Below are positions 13,073 through 24,589 of a stretch of 64,000 bases of DNA, one piece after another (within the stretch, counting starts at the first letter, position 1; every line of letters begins with the position of its first letter). The DNA is from Sabellastarte sp. h YS-2021. Lineage: Eukaryota > Annelida > Polychaeta > Sabellida > Sabellidae. Below the pieces are notes generated by a model. It was given only the letters and a program-made list of their open reading frames with translations, did no database searches and was not told the origin of the DNA. The DNA lies in contig OZ024933.1 of NCBI GenBank assembly GCA_964017235.1, positions 5,583,962 through 5,647,961 on the forward strand, written 5' to 3'. The position numbers were made by a program, and so were the translations under genes.

Positions 13073-13554
13073 TTTTCTATTTTAGACAATTTCTTGGCTT
13101 TCAAATGCTGATGTTTACATTTTTGTTCGTAAAAAGTCCAGTTTTCAAGAGTGTTTTTCATTGGTTTGCAGCAAAACTGCCAAAAACTACTTATTTTAGG
13201 CCTAAAAAGGAAAGCGTGACTTTTCCTTTTTAAATCTGACTTCAGTTACAAGTAAAATACAAGAATAAAACAGTTTATAAAATACAATGTAAACTTACGC
13301 CATGGAGACCAAAGGTGAGGCAGTGTGACCACGAGACCCTCCCCCCTCCCCCATGTTTGTCAAACTCAGCCCAAGGGGTTCAAACCCCAGACCTCTTAGT
13401 CTTAGTGTGACCAAATTAAAAGGTGGAGGAGGGCACTGCCACACAAGAGGCGACCCACACTTTCACAATAGAGGAAAGCATGCTATGGTATTGTGCTTTG
13501 TAAAGCATATCAAACCCAATGAAGCCCAACCGTAGGACAGCATGGCAACATTTA

Positions 13555-13910
13555 TGCATCAGTGGCAGAGGCCAGGGAGCGAGCTAATTTTTCACCAGAG
13601 GACTGGTCACATGTTACCAAATTGGTAGCTAAATGGATGTCATCAGACAAGTCCTTACTTTTTTAGGATCATCAAAAGCAATGCTGTTGTTGAAAGGTTT
13701 CTTTGATCAATGGATAGAATGATAAAATGTTGGGCCCGTACAACCATCTGTCATCTAGCCAGAGTGGATGGATTAAAACACAGTATAGCTGTTTTTTTTC
13801 AAAATGGAGATATATATTCAACAGGGAACCAATGTATATGTCTCAGGATAATTGTCAAATCACAAACGTACTACTGCAATAATACAATAGTCAAGACGGC
13901 TACTAACTAA
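13555..13910 (+). pseudogene. Unidentified coding relic
   Basis: A 37-codon open stretch at 13555-13665 contains EARERANFSPEDWSHV, which has protein-like composition. It is followed in another frame by a 66-codon stretch (13710-13910, contains CWARTTICHLARVDGL). Probably a transposon relic. I cannot name the family. Confidence 0.25.
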
Positions 13911-14116
13911 ATCATTTGCTGCCATTATGGACAGTTTCTGAGAGAGGTATTTTCTAACCCATTTAAGATTCCTCATGTGAATGAAGCACATCTTACAGAC
14001 TGAACATGACTAGTGAAGCATAAAAAATTAGAATCAAATAGTTTCTAATGACAAGAGCAAGACTGATAAAGTTTCCATATATACTAACTGGAAGGTATTC
14101 GCCTATCTCATGCCCT

Positions 14117-14823
14117 TGTTCCACCAAAGGATTAAGCCCCGATCCTGTCGGCGACCCTTAATCGTGGGTAGTCTTGGAAAAAATGGAAAAAAAATTGACC
14201 AATGGGGTGGAAGACAGAATCGGTATGAAGGTCTGGGATTAACTACAGATCGGCCTCAGGACGCCCCAGGAGGCCCCAGACAGTCCCTAACTGGTCTGGG
14301 ACTAAGAACCGACTAAGCCATTTTTGTGGTCGGTTTGAACCACGATCCTGTCGTAGACAAACCGACTGGGTCCCAGGACGCCTCAGGCCTCCTGGGACTA
14401 AGAGCCGACTAACCCAGGATTAAGTCCCGACCCCACAAGGTGTCCTGAGGCGTCCCCAGGCGTCCCCAGACCGAGATAGCCGATTTTTGTTTTGCAATGG
14501 GACTAAGGGTCGCAGGAGGCCTGGGACTAAGAATAGAGGGTCTGGGACTAAGGGTCGGCGACTAAGGGTCGCAGGCGGCCTGGGACCACATAGGACTGTG
14601 TAAATTTGATCTGAGGAGGCCTGAGGACGCCTGGGACTGGACATTTTGTTTATGGCGGGAAAAAATAATCGGTTGGGGTCGTGTGAAATATCAAACATGT
14701 TTGATTTCTCACACGGCCCCAACCGACCACAACCGACCCTTACAGAAGGTCTGGGACTAAGCAAATATTTCAAACCGACCCTCAAAAACCCTTAATCGGG
14801 AGCCTTAGTCGTGTGGTGGAACA
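14117..14823. mobile_element. GC-rich non-autonomous DNA element with short TIRs
   Basis: The ends TGTTCCACCA (14117-14126) and TGGTGGAACA (14814-14823) are exact inverted repeats, with looser inverted similarity ~15 bp further in. The interior is much more GC-rich than the flanks and is made of reshuffled words such as GGGACTAAGGGTCG and CAGGAGGCCTGGGAC in both orientations. A 54-bp near-perfect palindrome lies at 14671-14724. No transposase and no clear target-site duplication seen. Confidence 0.5.
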
Positions 14824-15735
14824 CCCACATAACTGGCACTTGGAGACAAATAGAATGAATTCAGTCTTGTCTGGGTTAGGTTTGAGCTTGTTGTAAACAA
14901 TCCACCTTTGAACATCATCATAGCACTCTTTTACTGTTGTTTTACTGTAGAACTGGATATTTTCAATCAACCATGCCAGAGTTTTACACAAAGAAAACAA
15001 AATACGCATCAGAACCTACCCATGTGGAACCACAAATTTTAGTGTGCGCAGATGTGACAATAAGGAGCCAAGTAAGGAGAAGGAGAAGTAAGTAAGTAAG
15101 AAACACTTATAAAGCGCCAAAATTGATGTAAACATCCTATAAGGTGCTGACGTCCAAAAAGGGATAGTCCAATTCCATAAAGAGGTCCATTTCCATATTA
15201 GCGTCTGATAGGGGAGATAGGCTATGGTGGAGGATACCAGAAAAGCTTGGCTTGAGGAAATTTGTTGCACTCTGTAGGAGCAGCTACTATGAAACTGCGC
15301 AAACCTGAGCGTTTATTTGTTTTGGATGAGGAAATCGATAGGCGATTGCCCCGTATGAGATCACTCCACCTAATCAGAGAGGACAGATATGGAGGTTGGC
15401 TGAAATGTATTGCTTTATAAGTATATGTCTTTTTTGTGTTATAAAGCAGTGAGTTACAGTAATCCAGGCGAATGCTAACCAAGGCATTTGCCACCTTTAC
15501 AGCTGTTTCATGATTTAAGTACCTGCGGACCCTTCATAGTTCCCTGAGATGGTAGTAACTTATGGGACATAGATTAGACACGTGTCTTTGTATTGAATTT
15601 TCAGCATTCAGAATGACACCAAGGTTTTTGACCGATTCAGCTGGTTCCATGATGTTGCCAAGCAAACTCACTGGGACAAGTGACTTCAGGGAGCTTCTAA
15701 TTTGATCATCACCAATTATCAAGAACATTTATGTT
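14785..15735 (-). pseudogene. LINE reverse-transcriptase fragments (CR1/L2-like), rearranged
   Basis: Minus-strand peptides typical of non-LTR reverse transcriptases: VQRWIVYNKLKPNPDKTEF (14785-15009), VVPHG just upstream of it, and further upstream on the minus strand SVKNLGVILN (near 15640) and SIRLDYCNSLLYN (near 15470). In an intact enzyme the NPDKTE block precedes the NLGV and RLDYCNSLLY blocks. Here the order is reversed, so at least two fragments or a rearrangement are present. The YADD catalytic block is missing. Many frame breaks. Confidence 0.75.
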
Positions 15736-18020
15736 AATATTTTCTTTTAATCTGAACACCCACAACATTATCAATAAGATACAATATAAACCTGAGGCCA
15801 GACACAGTGCGGTAATTCTTGAGATCTTAACTTGGTAGTGAAACTTTCTTATGAGCAATGTCAGAACAGCCTTTTTAAAATCTCATGAAACAGGACCCTG
15901 ACAGATTGAGAGATTGACTAGACTGGTTATTGATACCCATAAAATACCAAAACACTCTTTCACAAGAAAAGTTGACCGTGGGTGAAGTAAGCGGGACTTG
16001 TTGGGGAAGTATTGATAATTTTTAAAAAGTAATCCATAAAAACAAAGATAAATTCAAAAAACAAGGTAGGATCATGAGCGAGATGCACCTCAGGAGGAAC
16101 TGATGATGAAAAAGATTGACATATCTTTTTTAAGTAAAAATAGATTTGTCTCTCACTTTCATGGGATAAATCTTCAGTTTTAGTTACTCTTGATTTAACA
16201 GTTACGTTTGAAACCAAGGATCATCAGATTCTCCCTGGCTATGTAAGATTATGGTTTGGTATTAGTGGTCCTGTCCTAAAGTAGTTTGCTTGTAATTGAA
16301 GCAGTCATTATCAGGCCATAAATATAGATAAGACAATATCTGACTAAAATATGGTCATCTATAAGTTACCCAAGTGATCTGTCCTGGGTTCCCTATTGTT
16401 TTCACATCATACAACTCCTTCAAGTAAGGTAGTGGTTGTTCATCCTGTTATTAAGCTTCATATTTATCAGAATGATACACAGTTATTTGTTCATTTGCCC
16501 AAATACAAATGTTAATCCTGTGCAAGATAAACTTAAATATTACCTTTAAGATGTTGAAATATGGATATGTTTAGTAAATTAGAAACTAAAATCCTATCAA
16601 AACAGAGATGAATGTTTCTGGTTCAGTAAATGTCAGAAAGTCATAGCTCACTTCCCTGTCAATGTCCCAACCCTGTTAATAGTGTTACAAACCTACTGCT
16701 TGTCGTCATATCATGGTACAAATCTTAGCACAGAACAGAAGAAAGAATATTTATTATTATATGTATATGATTGTCATCGGTAAAACTAGTCTATACCAAA
16801 TAAGGAAGAACAGATGACAGCAATAAATCTAAGAACTTCGGTACATTCCATATGCAAATTTTGCCCAAGTTGGGTGCTGATTTCTTGTATAAATTATAAT
16901 ATCGTCCCCTTAAAAACCCTTCTACAACATTTATTTTTTACTTATTGTCTTCTGTGACATAAGCTGGCTGTGTTAAAATATTAACTCTTATGGAATCTGT
17001 TTATGACTGATCTTGCAATATCAGATTATGTTAGATTGTTGAGATAAAGGAACAGAATAGTTCTTATTAGATTAGATAAGAATGGTTTTGCATATTGCTA
17101 GAATACCGAGTTTGAAAATGTACAAATTAGATTTAATTTAATTTCAACATATTTGATCACAAGGCTTGTAAACAGAGTCACAGAAGTAATAGAACAGTAC
17201 TAGTCTGGAGTAATGGTCAAGAAGAGTTAACTTTAGCAGTTGATTTATTATATTTCACTGTCAATAGTGTTGATTCAAAGCTGTAACAGAATTGGGCAAC
17301 TTTAGTTTGACAAGTTTTATATGCATATTCCAAATCATGGCAGTGAGTAATATTTTGTACTAAATTTTAAAGTGGGTGAACTAAATTGGCATTTGGAAAG
17401 ATTAACTTAATGCTGCTGAGTAGGTACCTTTACCAGCAATTGTCACACATGAAAGACACCTATACTGGTCCTGACTTTATGAAATGGTCAACATTGTGTG
17501 CATGTGTCATTTGTGTTACATATTTACATTTAAATGTGACTTTAATTATTTTCAAGAAAATATACAAGCAAAGATACTGGTGTTTCAAAGCAATTTAAAA
17601 ACATTTCTGATCAAGCATTTCTTATAACAATAGAAGTTTTTTTCAAATCTGTCATCTCACTTTAAAGTGAATGAATATAAGAAGTAACACATTAAAGTAA
17701 TCAAGTACTATTTACTGGTAATAACATACCCTGCAGTACTTGAAAGCTCATAAAATTTGACAGATATATAATTGTAATTACATATCATGTATACATCACT
17801 GAATGGATTCTCTAGAAGTTTTATGAGTCATTTAAATCCCAGAGCTAATTCTTAAATTGGATTAATAATGGAATCTTCAATAATAATTGTGTTATTTTTA
17901 GCACTTTAAATTCTACCACAGAAGATTAAAGAATCACAGACTTTGGAATCACATCCTAGTTAAATGGATTTCTCAATCTCTTATATGTACAAATTATACT
18001 GTCCTGAATATTCCAGGTAC
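15736..18020. other. No gene seen
   Basis: AT-rich sequence with short open frames only (15960-16217 on minus, 17386-17598 on plus), none with recognisable motifs or splice context. Confidence 0.3.
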
Positions 18021-18024
18021 AATG

Positions 18025-18215
18025 ATTTATTTATTTTTTGTTTTATGTCACATTCAATAGCCAGGGTCATATTGCAATGGATAGTTTATGGGTGGAGGAA
18101 CCAGTGCATAGTAGTTGATCAAGATTTAGCACTGTAAACCACCAGGCATTGGCAAGTAACCAACTTTCCAACATGAAGTGCCCGGGTCGAGATTCAAACC
18201 TCTGCAAGTCAAAGA
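18025..18215 (-). repeat. tRNA-derived SINE copy
   Basis: Matches the SINE at 1238-1460 (shared 'agccagggtcatattg', 'gcaagtaaccaactttccaacatgaag', 'gagattcaaacc'). The tRNA-like head is at the high-coordinate end and partly lost. Confidence 0.65.
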
Positions 18216-18544
18216 CTTAAATGGATTTCACAACGGGTGAGTTAACTTAGTCCAAGCATATCATATAACCACAGTGGATTTTGGTGTCATGTGGCCTTTT
18301 ATATCTAGGCAAAATATTTTAGTGCTGATATATTTCCTTTGTGTAACTCATTTTACCTTTGAAAAATGCTGTTTTTAGTGAAAAACCTTGTAACCACATA
18401 GATATGTCCAAAGATTAATTTAGGGAGGTGTTTTATATATTTATTGTTTAATTTCAAATTTTAAAGTGAGAAAAATATGTGGTGGCCATATTTAAGTCAT
18501 ATTTAGGTTGAGCCCACTCCCGGGTAGATTTAGCTAATGATGCT

Positions 18545-19175
18545 ATCTTGGCAGCCAATACCTTGGTGAGTAGTCGCCTTGATTACTGCAACTCTCTCTT
18601 CAGGAGTCTGAAGTTTCAACATGTGTAAACTGCAGTTGATTCAAAATACACTTGCTAGGATTATCACAAATTGTAACAAATACACATGGGCATCTCCTAT
18701 TTTCAAAAACTCCTTTGGCTACCAGTTGAATTTCACTATATCTTCAAAACTGCCACTTAGTTGTTTCAAAGTTTCTTTACAGTGGTCATCCCAGTTATTT
18801 GAGTTTTCTTTTGTCTACTCATTGTGGAAGATATAGTACAAGATACAACCATCCAGATAAAATGTTCTTGGAGATTCCTTAATTGTATCCATATGTACAT
18901 AAATAAAAAAAAATTTGGCCACAGCCTTGCTTTTAATGCTCCCGCAGTTTGGAATAATTTACATAATGATGTCTGTTCTGCCCCAACTCTTGCCTGTTTC
19001 AGAAAAAAGCTAAAATATTTTCTCTTCAAAAAGCCTTTCACACCTTAGCCTATTAATCTATTCAGCATGTTATTGGTCTTGTTAATGGCTATTGAAATTG
19101 ATTCTGGTGCTTTGCCTTAAAGTTTGCCTTGGCAAACATTAAGAGCTATAAAAGTACAGAATAAATAGAATAGAA
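18545..19175 (+). pseudogene. LINE 3' end (CR1/L2-like)
   Basis: Contains TLVSSRLDYCNSLFRS (18550-18610, one frame), QLIQNTLARIITNCNK, then the C-terminal block FNAPAVWNNLHNDVCSAPT and FRKKLKYFLFKKPF up to 19045. These are the usual end of CR1/L2-type ORF2. Followed by a short 3' UTR ending in 'aataaatagaatagaat'. Broken by frameshifts. Confidence 0.8.
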
Positions 19176-19184
19176 TGGCATGAC

Positions 19185-19410
19185 AATGACAAAGCCTGGT
19201 GTATATAAACGCCTGAAAACCCACCTGTTTAACTCTGGCTTCCCCACCTACTCTCCACCCATAACTCTGGATTACTGACCTTGTCAGCCCCTGATGATTA
19301 TCCTGATGATTAATGTATTTGTTACCATTGTGCAGTGAGTTCCCCTTTGTGGGGAAGATATTGCGCCTCCAAAGCAGTAAATACGATTAGATTAGATTAA
19401 ACTGAAATTT
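19185..19410 (+). pseudogene. Second LINE 3' tail
   Basis: Begins with a fragment reading VYKRLKTHLFNSGFPTYSPP, followed by a 3' UTR with GTGGGGAAGATATTGCGCC and a GATTAGATTAGATTA tail. It lies directly behind the LINE end at 18545-19175, so two 3' ends are stacked. Confidence 0.7.
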
Positions 19411-20847
19411 TCAGCTATGGGACATAATCACTGAAGCATAACCTACACCTGTACCAGAGGATGTGCAAATTGATGTATGCAAACCTTAGTTAAGGAATTC
19501 GAAGTACAAGGCCAGGACATAGATATGGAAGGTCAGAATTATAATATGGCAGAAGCAAACCTGACGAATTTTATCAGCAGGTAGTCACAAGCAGGTTTTA
19601 AAGAATCATTGTGATTTTTAATTGCACTAAGAGAGAGTAAAGGAGGAGTGATTCAGGAAAAGATCTTGAGTATGGTTGAAATTTGTTATGACAAATTCTG
19701 GAGATAACTCTAAATTTATCATAATTTGTACAAATGCCAATTTTGTTGGATATGTGAGATTTAGTGTAGTGGTCTGATTTGGTTTTCTTATTCTGTCATT
19801 GATGATTTTAACATTTGTATATCTATTGCAATATGTATGTGATTAACACCAGCTACTAGATGGCAGAAAAACGCCTCCCCATGTACTGAATAGAAGAATT
19901 GCACAATCACAGTCCAAGTGTTACAACCAAAAACATGCTATTTATTCATAATTAATAATAATTAATATTATATATTAATATTATTATAACGAACTTTGAC
20001 AAACACTGTAAACTTGTCTGAAAAATGTGTCCATCATTTTCCAAGTGTCAAAATGCCTTCAAACCACAATAATGTTAGCCTGCTCCTCCATAATCGCCAA
20101 AGTTACAAGGATGCTGTTTCCCATACATTTTCATGTAGCAACATTGCGTCCTTTTGGACTCTTCTAGATAATCCTTGCAGAATTTACTGAATCTTTTGAC
20201 CTTGCAAAGCTTCTAGGAAGCTCTACAAAATAGAGTTTTTACATTGAAACCATTCCTACCCAGGGTAGTACACTGACCTATTTGTGAATTACCAATGAAA
20301 TAATTTAACAGGCATGTGGGTGGAGCTTAAAGTAACCATCAAGGGTAGTATGGGTGGTCAGTGGTGTACAAAGGGTGTTTTAGCTCATTTACAAAGAAAA
20401 TTTTAATATTAACGCATTTTATTGGAGGGATGAAGGACATAGTTCACATTTCACCATCAGCAGGGCCAAATATGACTGTTCTTCACGCAAGTATCCATGA
20501 TATTCAAAGAGCAAATTGAATATTGTAACTAAGTATGACTGAAAGAAACAATCTGACCTACAGAAAACATAATTAATTTTCAAAGGGAATCAGCATTACA
20601 TTTTATGGTACATTCTACTTAATTCTAACCAGAGCCTATTAGCTAAGGTCCAGGATCTAATACCAAGTTTTTATGTTTTATGTAAAATCCAGCATAGTAT
20701 TCGTGCAGACTTACAATATTTTATGTATTCAGCCAGGGGCTCTGGTACAGACCATGGGCAGGGCTAGATGTATTGGTACACTGAATTGATAATATGATAC
20801 ACCAGGGTGTGGGGTTGGTGTATTGAAAATATCACTTGAAGTATATG

Positions 20848-21090
20848 TATGGAAGAATATTAGTGCCACAGAAAAATTTTTTTTTTAATTGTCGACTTAG
20901 TATCTCCACATGTTGACATAATATCTCAACATGTTGAGTTACTATCTTAACATTTGTATAATGAAGAACAGTTACTTAATATCTCAACATGTTGACTTAA
21001 TATCTCAACATGTTGAGTTAGTATCTCAACATGTTGACTTACTATCTCAATGTGTTGAGATATTATCTCAACATATTGACTTATTAAAAG
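20848..21090. repeat. ~22-bp palindromic tandem array, possible MITE interior
   Basis: Repeats of TATCTCAACATGTTGA plus CTTAA/GTTAC linkers, about nine units. TCAACATGTTGA is a 12-bp perfect palindrome. The left flank 'tatggaagaatattagtgccacag' resembles the inverted terminal repeat of the MITE at 45137-45338; no matching right end was found. Confidence 0.7.
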
Positions 21091-21639
21091 TCTGACTAGA
21101 AATTAACTTATTGGCTGACAGCCTATCACCAAACCTGGTTGGATGATTATACAATTAAGAGTTCTTCCCCACTGCCACTATACTGATTCATAAATGAGTA
21201 CTTGATTGACAGCCCACTAGATGAAAAATCTTTGCGAATATGTCTCCTGTTAATAGACTGGTGACACATTTTACAAAGATTGTTTTGTAGGATTAAATTA
21301 CATTTCTTTATTTTAAAGAACTCTTTTTGTTCTATTTTGAAGAATGATTCTTTATTGTAAAGGACAATGCTATTTGTGGAATTTTTGTTATTTTAAGCAC
21401 AGGCTTCCAAATTTTAAAAATACATATTCAAAAACAAATAGCAAGGCCCTACATGAGTTGGCATGTGGTGAGGTGATTTTTCATATTTTGTGCTGTGCAT
21501 AAACTAAACTCAATGGAAACATAATATTTAGAAGACACACAGAAGAAAGTAGTGGCAATAGCATATTAGTAATAGGTCATGAACAACTTCCTTCTTGGAA
21601 TGGCATAATATTTGCAAATTCATGTTTACATGAAAGATA

Positions 21640-22112
21640 CTAATCTAATGTAATCTACTGCTTCGCAAGCACAATATCTTCCCCACAATGAGGAACTCAG
21701 TGCGCTAATTAAACAAAATCATTATCATATGAAAGTCGAGGGGTGTTCAAAGTCAGTAATCCAGGATTGTGGGTGTGAAGGAAGACTAAGTTGGGAAGCT
21801 AGAGCTGAAGAGGAGAGTTTTGATGTGCTTCCTAAAAGATGCAACAGAGGGACTATTTCTTACATGGAGAGGGAAAGAGTTCCAAAGGGCAGGGGCATAG
21901 TGACTGAAGGAATTAGAAACGTGTTTAATTGATTTGTGAACTCTACAATCAAAAGGGGGGATTTAAAGGAACTTGTGTTTGGGGGTACTTCGCCTTGTGT
22001 TTCTAAAAGAGGTGTAGGGGTGGATTAATCCTCTTAGGTAAACTGGTTGACCCTGGGTGAGAATTTTGTATGTAATAAGACCAATTATAAATTGTACCCT
22101 GTATCTAACTGG
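21640..22112 (-). pseudogene. LINE 3' end (CR1/L2-like), minus strand
   Basis: Minus-strand reading gives HYAPALWNSLPLHVRN and FRKHIKTLLFSSSFPT, the C-terminal block of CR1/L2-type ORF2, then a tail that reads ...GTGGGGAAGATATTGTGC... to (ATTAG)n at 21640. The + strand frame at 21729-21932 is a shadow. Confidence 0.75.
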
Positions 22113-22257
22113 TAAATATTTACCAGGATATTTTAATATGTCATTGTGGCTAGCCTATTTTACACTAAATGAGTTGTGCCAAGTGTTGAACCTGAATATC
22201 TAAATCACTGAATTTAACAGATATGTCATTGTTTTTGTACTGTAAAGAGAAATTATT

Positions 22258-22345
22258 GATTGGCTCTTCTGGGAGTCATTCCAACAGCCCTCTGATTACA
22301 CACATAAGTCTAGCTCTTTAACCAGCTGAGCTAAAGGGCAATCCC
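22258..22345 (-). repeat. tRNA-like sequence (SINE head or tRNA pseudogene)
   Basis: Minus strand: GCCCTTTAGCTCAGCTGGTT matches the start and D-arm/A-box of a tRNA; ~35 nt on, CTGTTGGAATGACTCCC resembles a decayed B-box. Acceptor pairing is poor, so a functional tRNA is unlikely. Confidence 0.4.
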
Positions 22346-22624
22346 CAGATCCAGGTGTCAACAGAACTGATATACGATATACGAAGATATACGATATACG
22401 AAGACTTTTAAGACACAGATGTGTAATATGTCAATTTTTTGCGAATGTTTCCTCAATTTTAGGATACAACGACTAAGGTATGATGCTACAATATATCAAT
22501 GTCACATTTAAAAAACACCTTCTTCCACCCTGGATGCATCAACATTTTGGTGATAAGAATTTTTATTGCATGGGTATATTTTAGAGAGATGACAGCTGCA
22601 AAATACATTTATTTTTAACTCTGA

Positions 22625-23745
22625 TTTGAGAATCACAGACAAATCGGCCCTTTGCCAAATCAGCCCCCAAAATAAAATTACCTGGTCAAATCGGCCCCCT
22701 AGAAAATAATTTATGGTCAAATCGGCCCCTTTTAAATTAATATAGGTTCAAATCGGCCCCTAGATGCAGATGGATAAGTGTACATATGATTTATGTTTTT
22801 TTAACGACCCATATACATTGGGGCAATAATGTTAATTATTTGTATTACTTAACTTCTTTGATGCCCACAAGGGGGGAAGATGATATAATCATCAGCAGGG
22901 ACATCAAAGGGAACAATTACTTTTTAATATCTAATACTGTTTGTTTAATACTTTAGATAGTAATCCCTATACTAAACAAATACCAAAGACCAGTAAAGTT
23001 ATAATGCCATTAACAGAGGCTGTGCAGACAATGCAATTGCACTTTTATAATTCTAACATAAACAAGTTTTATTGCACATAGGTTACAAGGGATTGATTAC
23101 AGTATCTTGACATGGGATGACATCTTTCATATGTGTTAATTACACTTAGTAAAACAACACATAAACAATCAACACTAATGTCATAACTTTGTCATGCATA
23201 TTTAACCAACCCATTATTTTAATAAGAGCCTGATTATAATTAAGTGATGCATTTCCTCTATAAATGGGCCTCTTATTTCTCCAATTATCATTCAGCTTTT
23301 GAATTCCTAAGTAGCATGATATCATTAGTTTAGTTAAACCATGTTTGAATACTTAAATCAAATGAATTTGTATTACATGACCAATTATGTAATTGTAACA
23401 TGCCCAACCAACAAATGAAATACTGTGTATTTGAAGTGAGTTATAAGCTCATTAGGGGATGGGCTATTGTTTTAATTTATTTAAAACATGTTTTTGTGAA
23501 TTGCATGTCACTACAATAAATATATAAATAATAAATAAAATTTAAGAATGGATCTACGTATAAGCTGCAAATTGCCTATTAGGGTTAGGCAACACATTCT
23601 GCACACTTTGTTTCCTGCTTGTTGTCAACTTGGGGGCCGATTTGCTGAGGGCCTACTTTTTAGGGGGCCGATTTGCCGAGGGCTGACTTTTTTAGGGGCT
23701 GATTTGCCGAGGGCCGATTTGACAAAGGGCCGATTCGTCCAGCTC
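22625..23745. mobile_element. Element bordered by inverted CAAATCGGCCC clusters
   Basis: The left border has CAAATCGGCCC or a close variant four or five times (22637-22770). The right border has GGGCCGATTTG and variants five times in opposite orientation (23630-23740). The interior is AT-rich without coding signal. A shorter relative lies at 49105-49345. This suggests a non-autonomous DNA transposon with subterminal repeats; family unknown. Confidence 0.55.
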
Positions 23746-23862
23746 CCCTGATTTCATGTTGAGACTTTATGGAAATATCATAAAAGTGAAGCAGGAATGT
23801 TATGTTTAGAATGCCCAGACAGTTGGGTATATACCATCAGAATGAGGGTGGCAAAGGCCAGT

Positions 23863-24005
23863 TTATATAAAGTAATTGGTCAAATCATCCAAAATTGCTT
23901 GACACAACTCAGCCTGGAGGACAAATTGTGATATAAGTGCTGGTGACTTACTACCAGTATATTGTCCAGGCTTTGGTCTGCGTCTTCTTCTCCTTTGATC
24001 ATTAT
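23863..24005 (-). CDS. Candidate terminal coding exon, minus strand
   Basis: On the minus strand an acceptor 'aatatttcag' at 24006 is followed by 46 open codons and TAA. The peptide contains DQRRRRRRPKPGQYTG, a basic cluster, then a hydrophobic/acidic end (AELCQAILDDL). No partner exon was identified. It may be a chance frame. Confidence 0.25.
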
Positions 24006-24589
24006 CTGAAATATTCTTATAGTGTGGATTTGATAAGTACAGTTGAAATGAATTTTAAAATTTACGGCAATGTTAATGTAATTTAAACTTTGTAATTTTT
24101 GATAAATGTCAGTAAAAATTATTTAGATCCGGCCAAAAATAGCTGAAGATTTGTGATATTTAGATAAGACTTCCTTCAAACAGTAATGATTGTTGTCAAT
24201 CGAGATTATTGCTTGTCAGTCTGTTTATTGCATGAAATATAGTTAAATATGTTTTTATGAATTTTTAAAGGTATAGTTTGAAAATAAGAGAAGAAGAACT
24301 GATGTGGTGGTGTGTGACAGACATAATAGTGTCGTTTTGCATATTTGCTTAAGACAGAAACGAGTCTTGGTCATGTTCTGGTACTGACACATTCATACTG
24401 CACTAAAAATATGTGGTGCATGTTTATATGTACATTAACTTGCCACACTACTTAAAAGTAAAATACCCATAAAATAAATATGTATTTTAGTCTTTAAGAA
24501 TGTCAGAAGTCAGGTAGAGTATTGGTGCATGTCAGTTGGCTCATTTAATAAAAGCATTATCTGATAATAGTTGGAAGGTTTTGTATGAG

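Noticed and set aside
18766-19041. 91-codon minus-strand frame
   Set aside because: Shadow of the + strand LINE C-terminal region, which has recognisable motifs.
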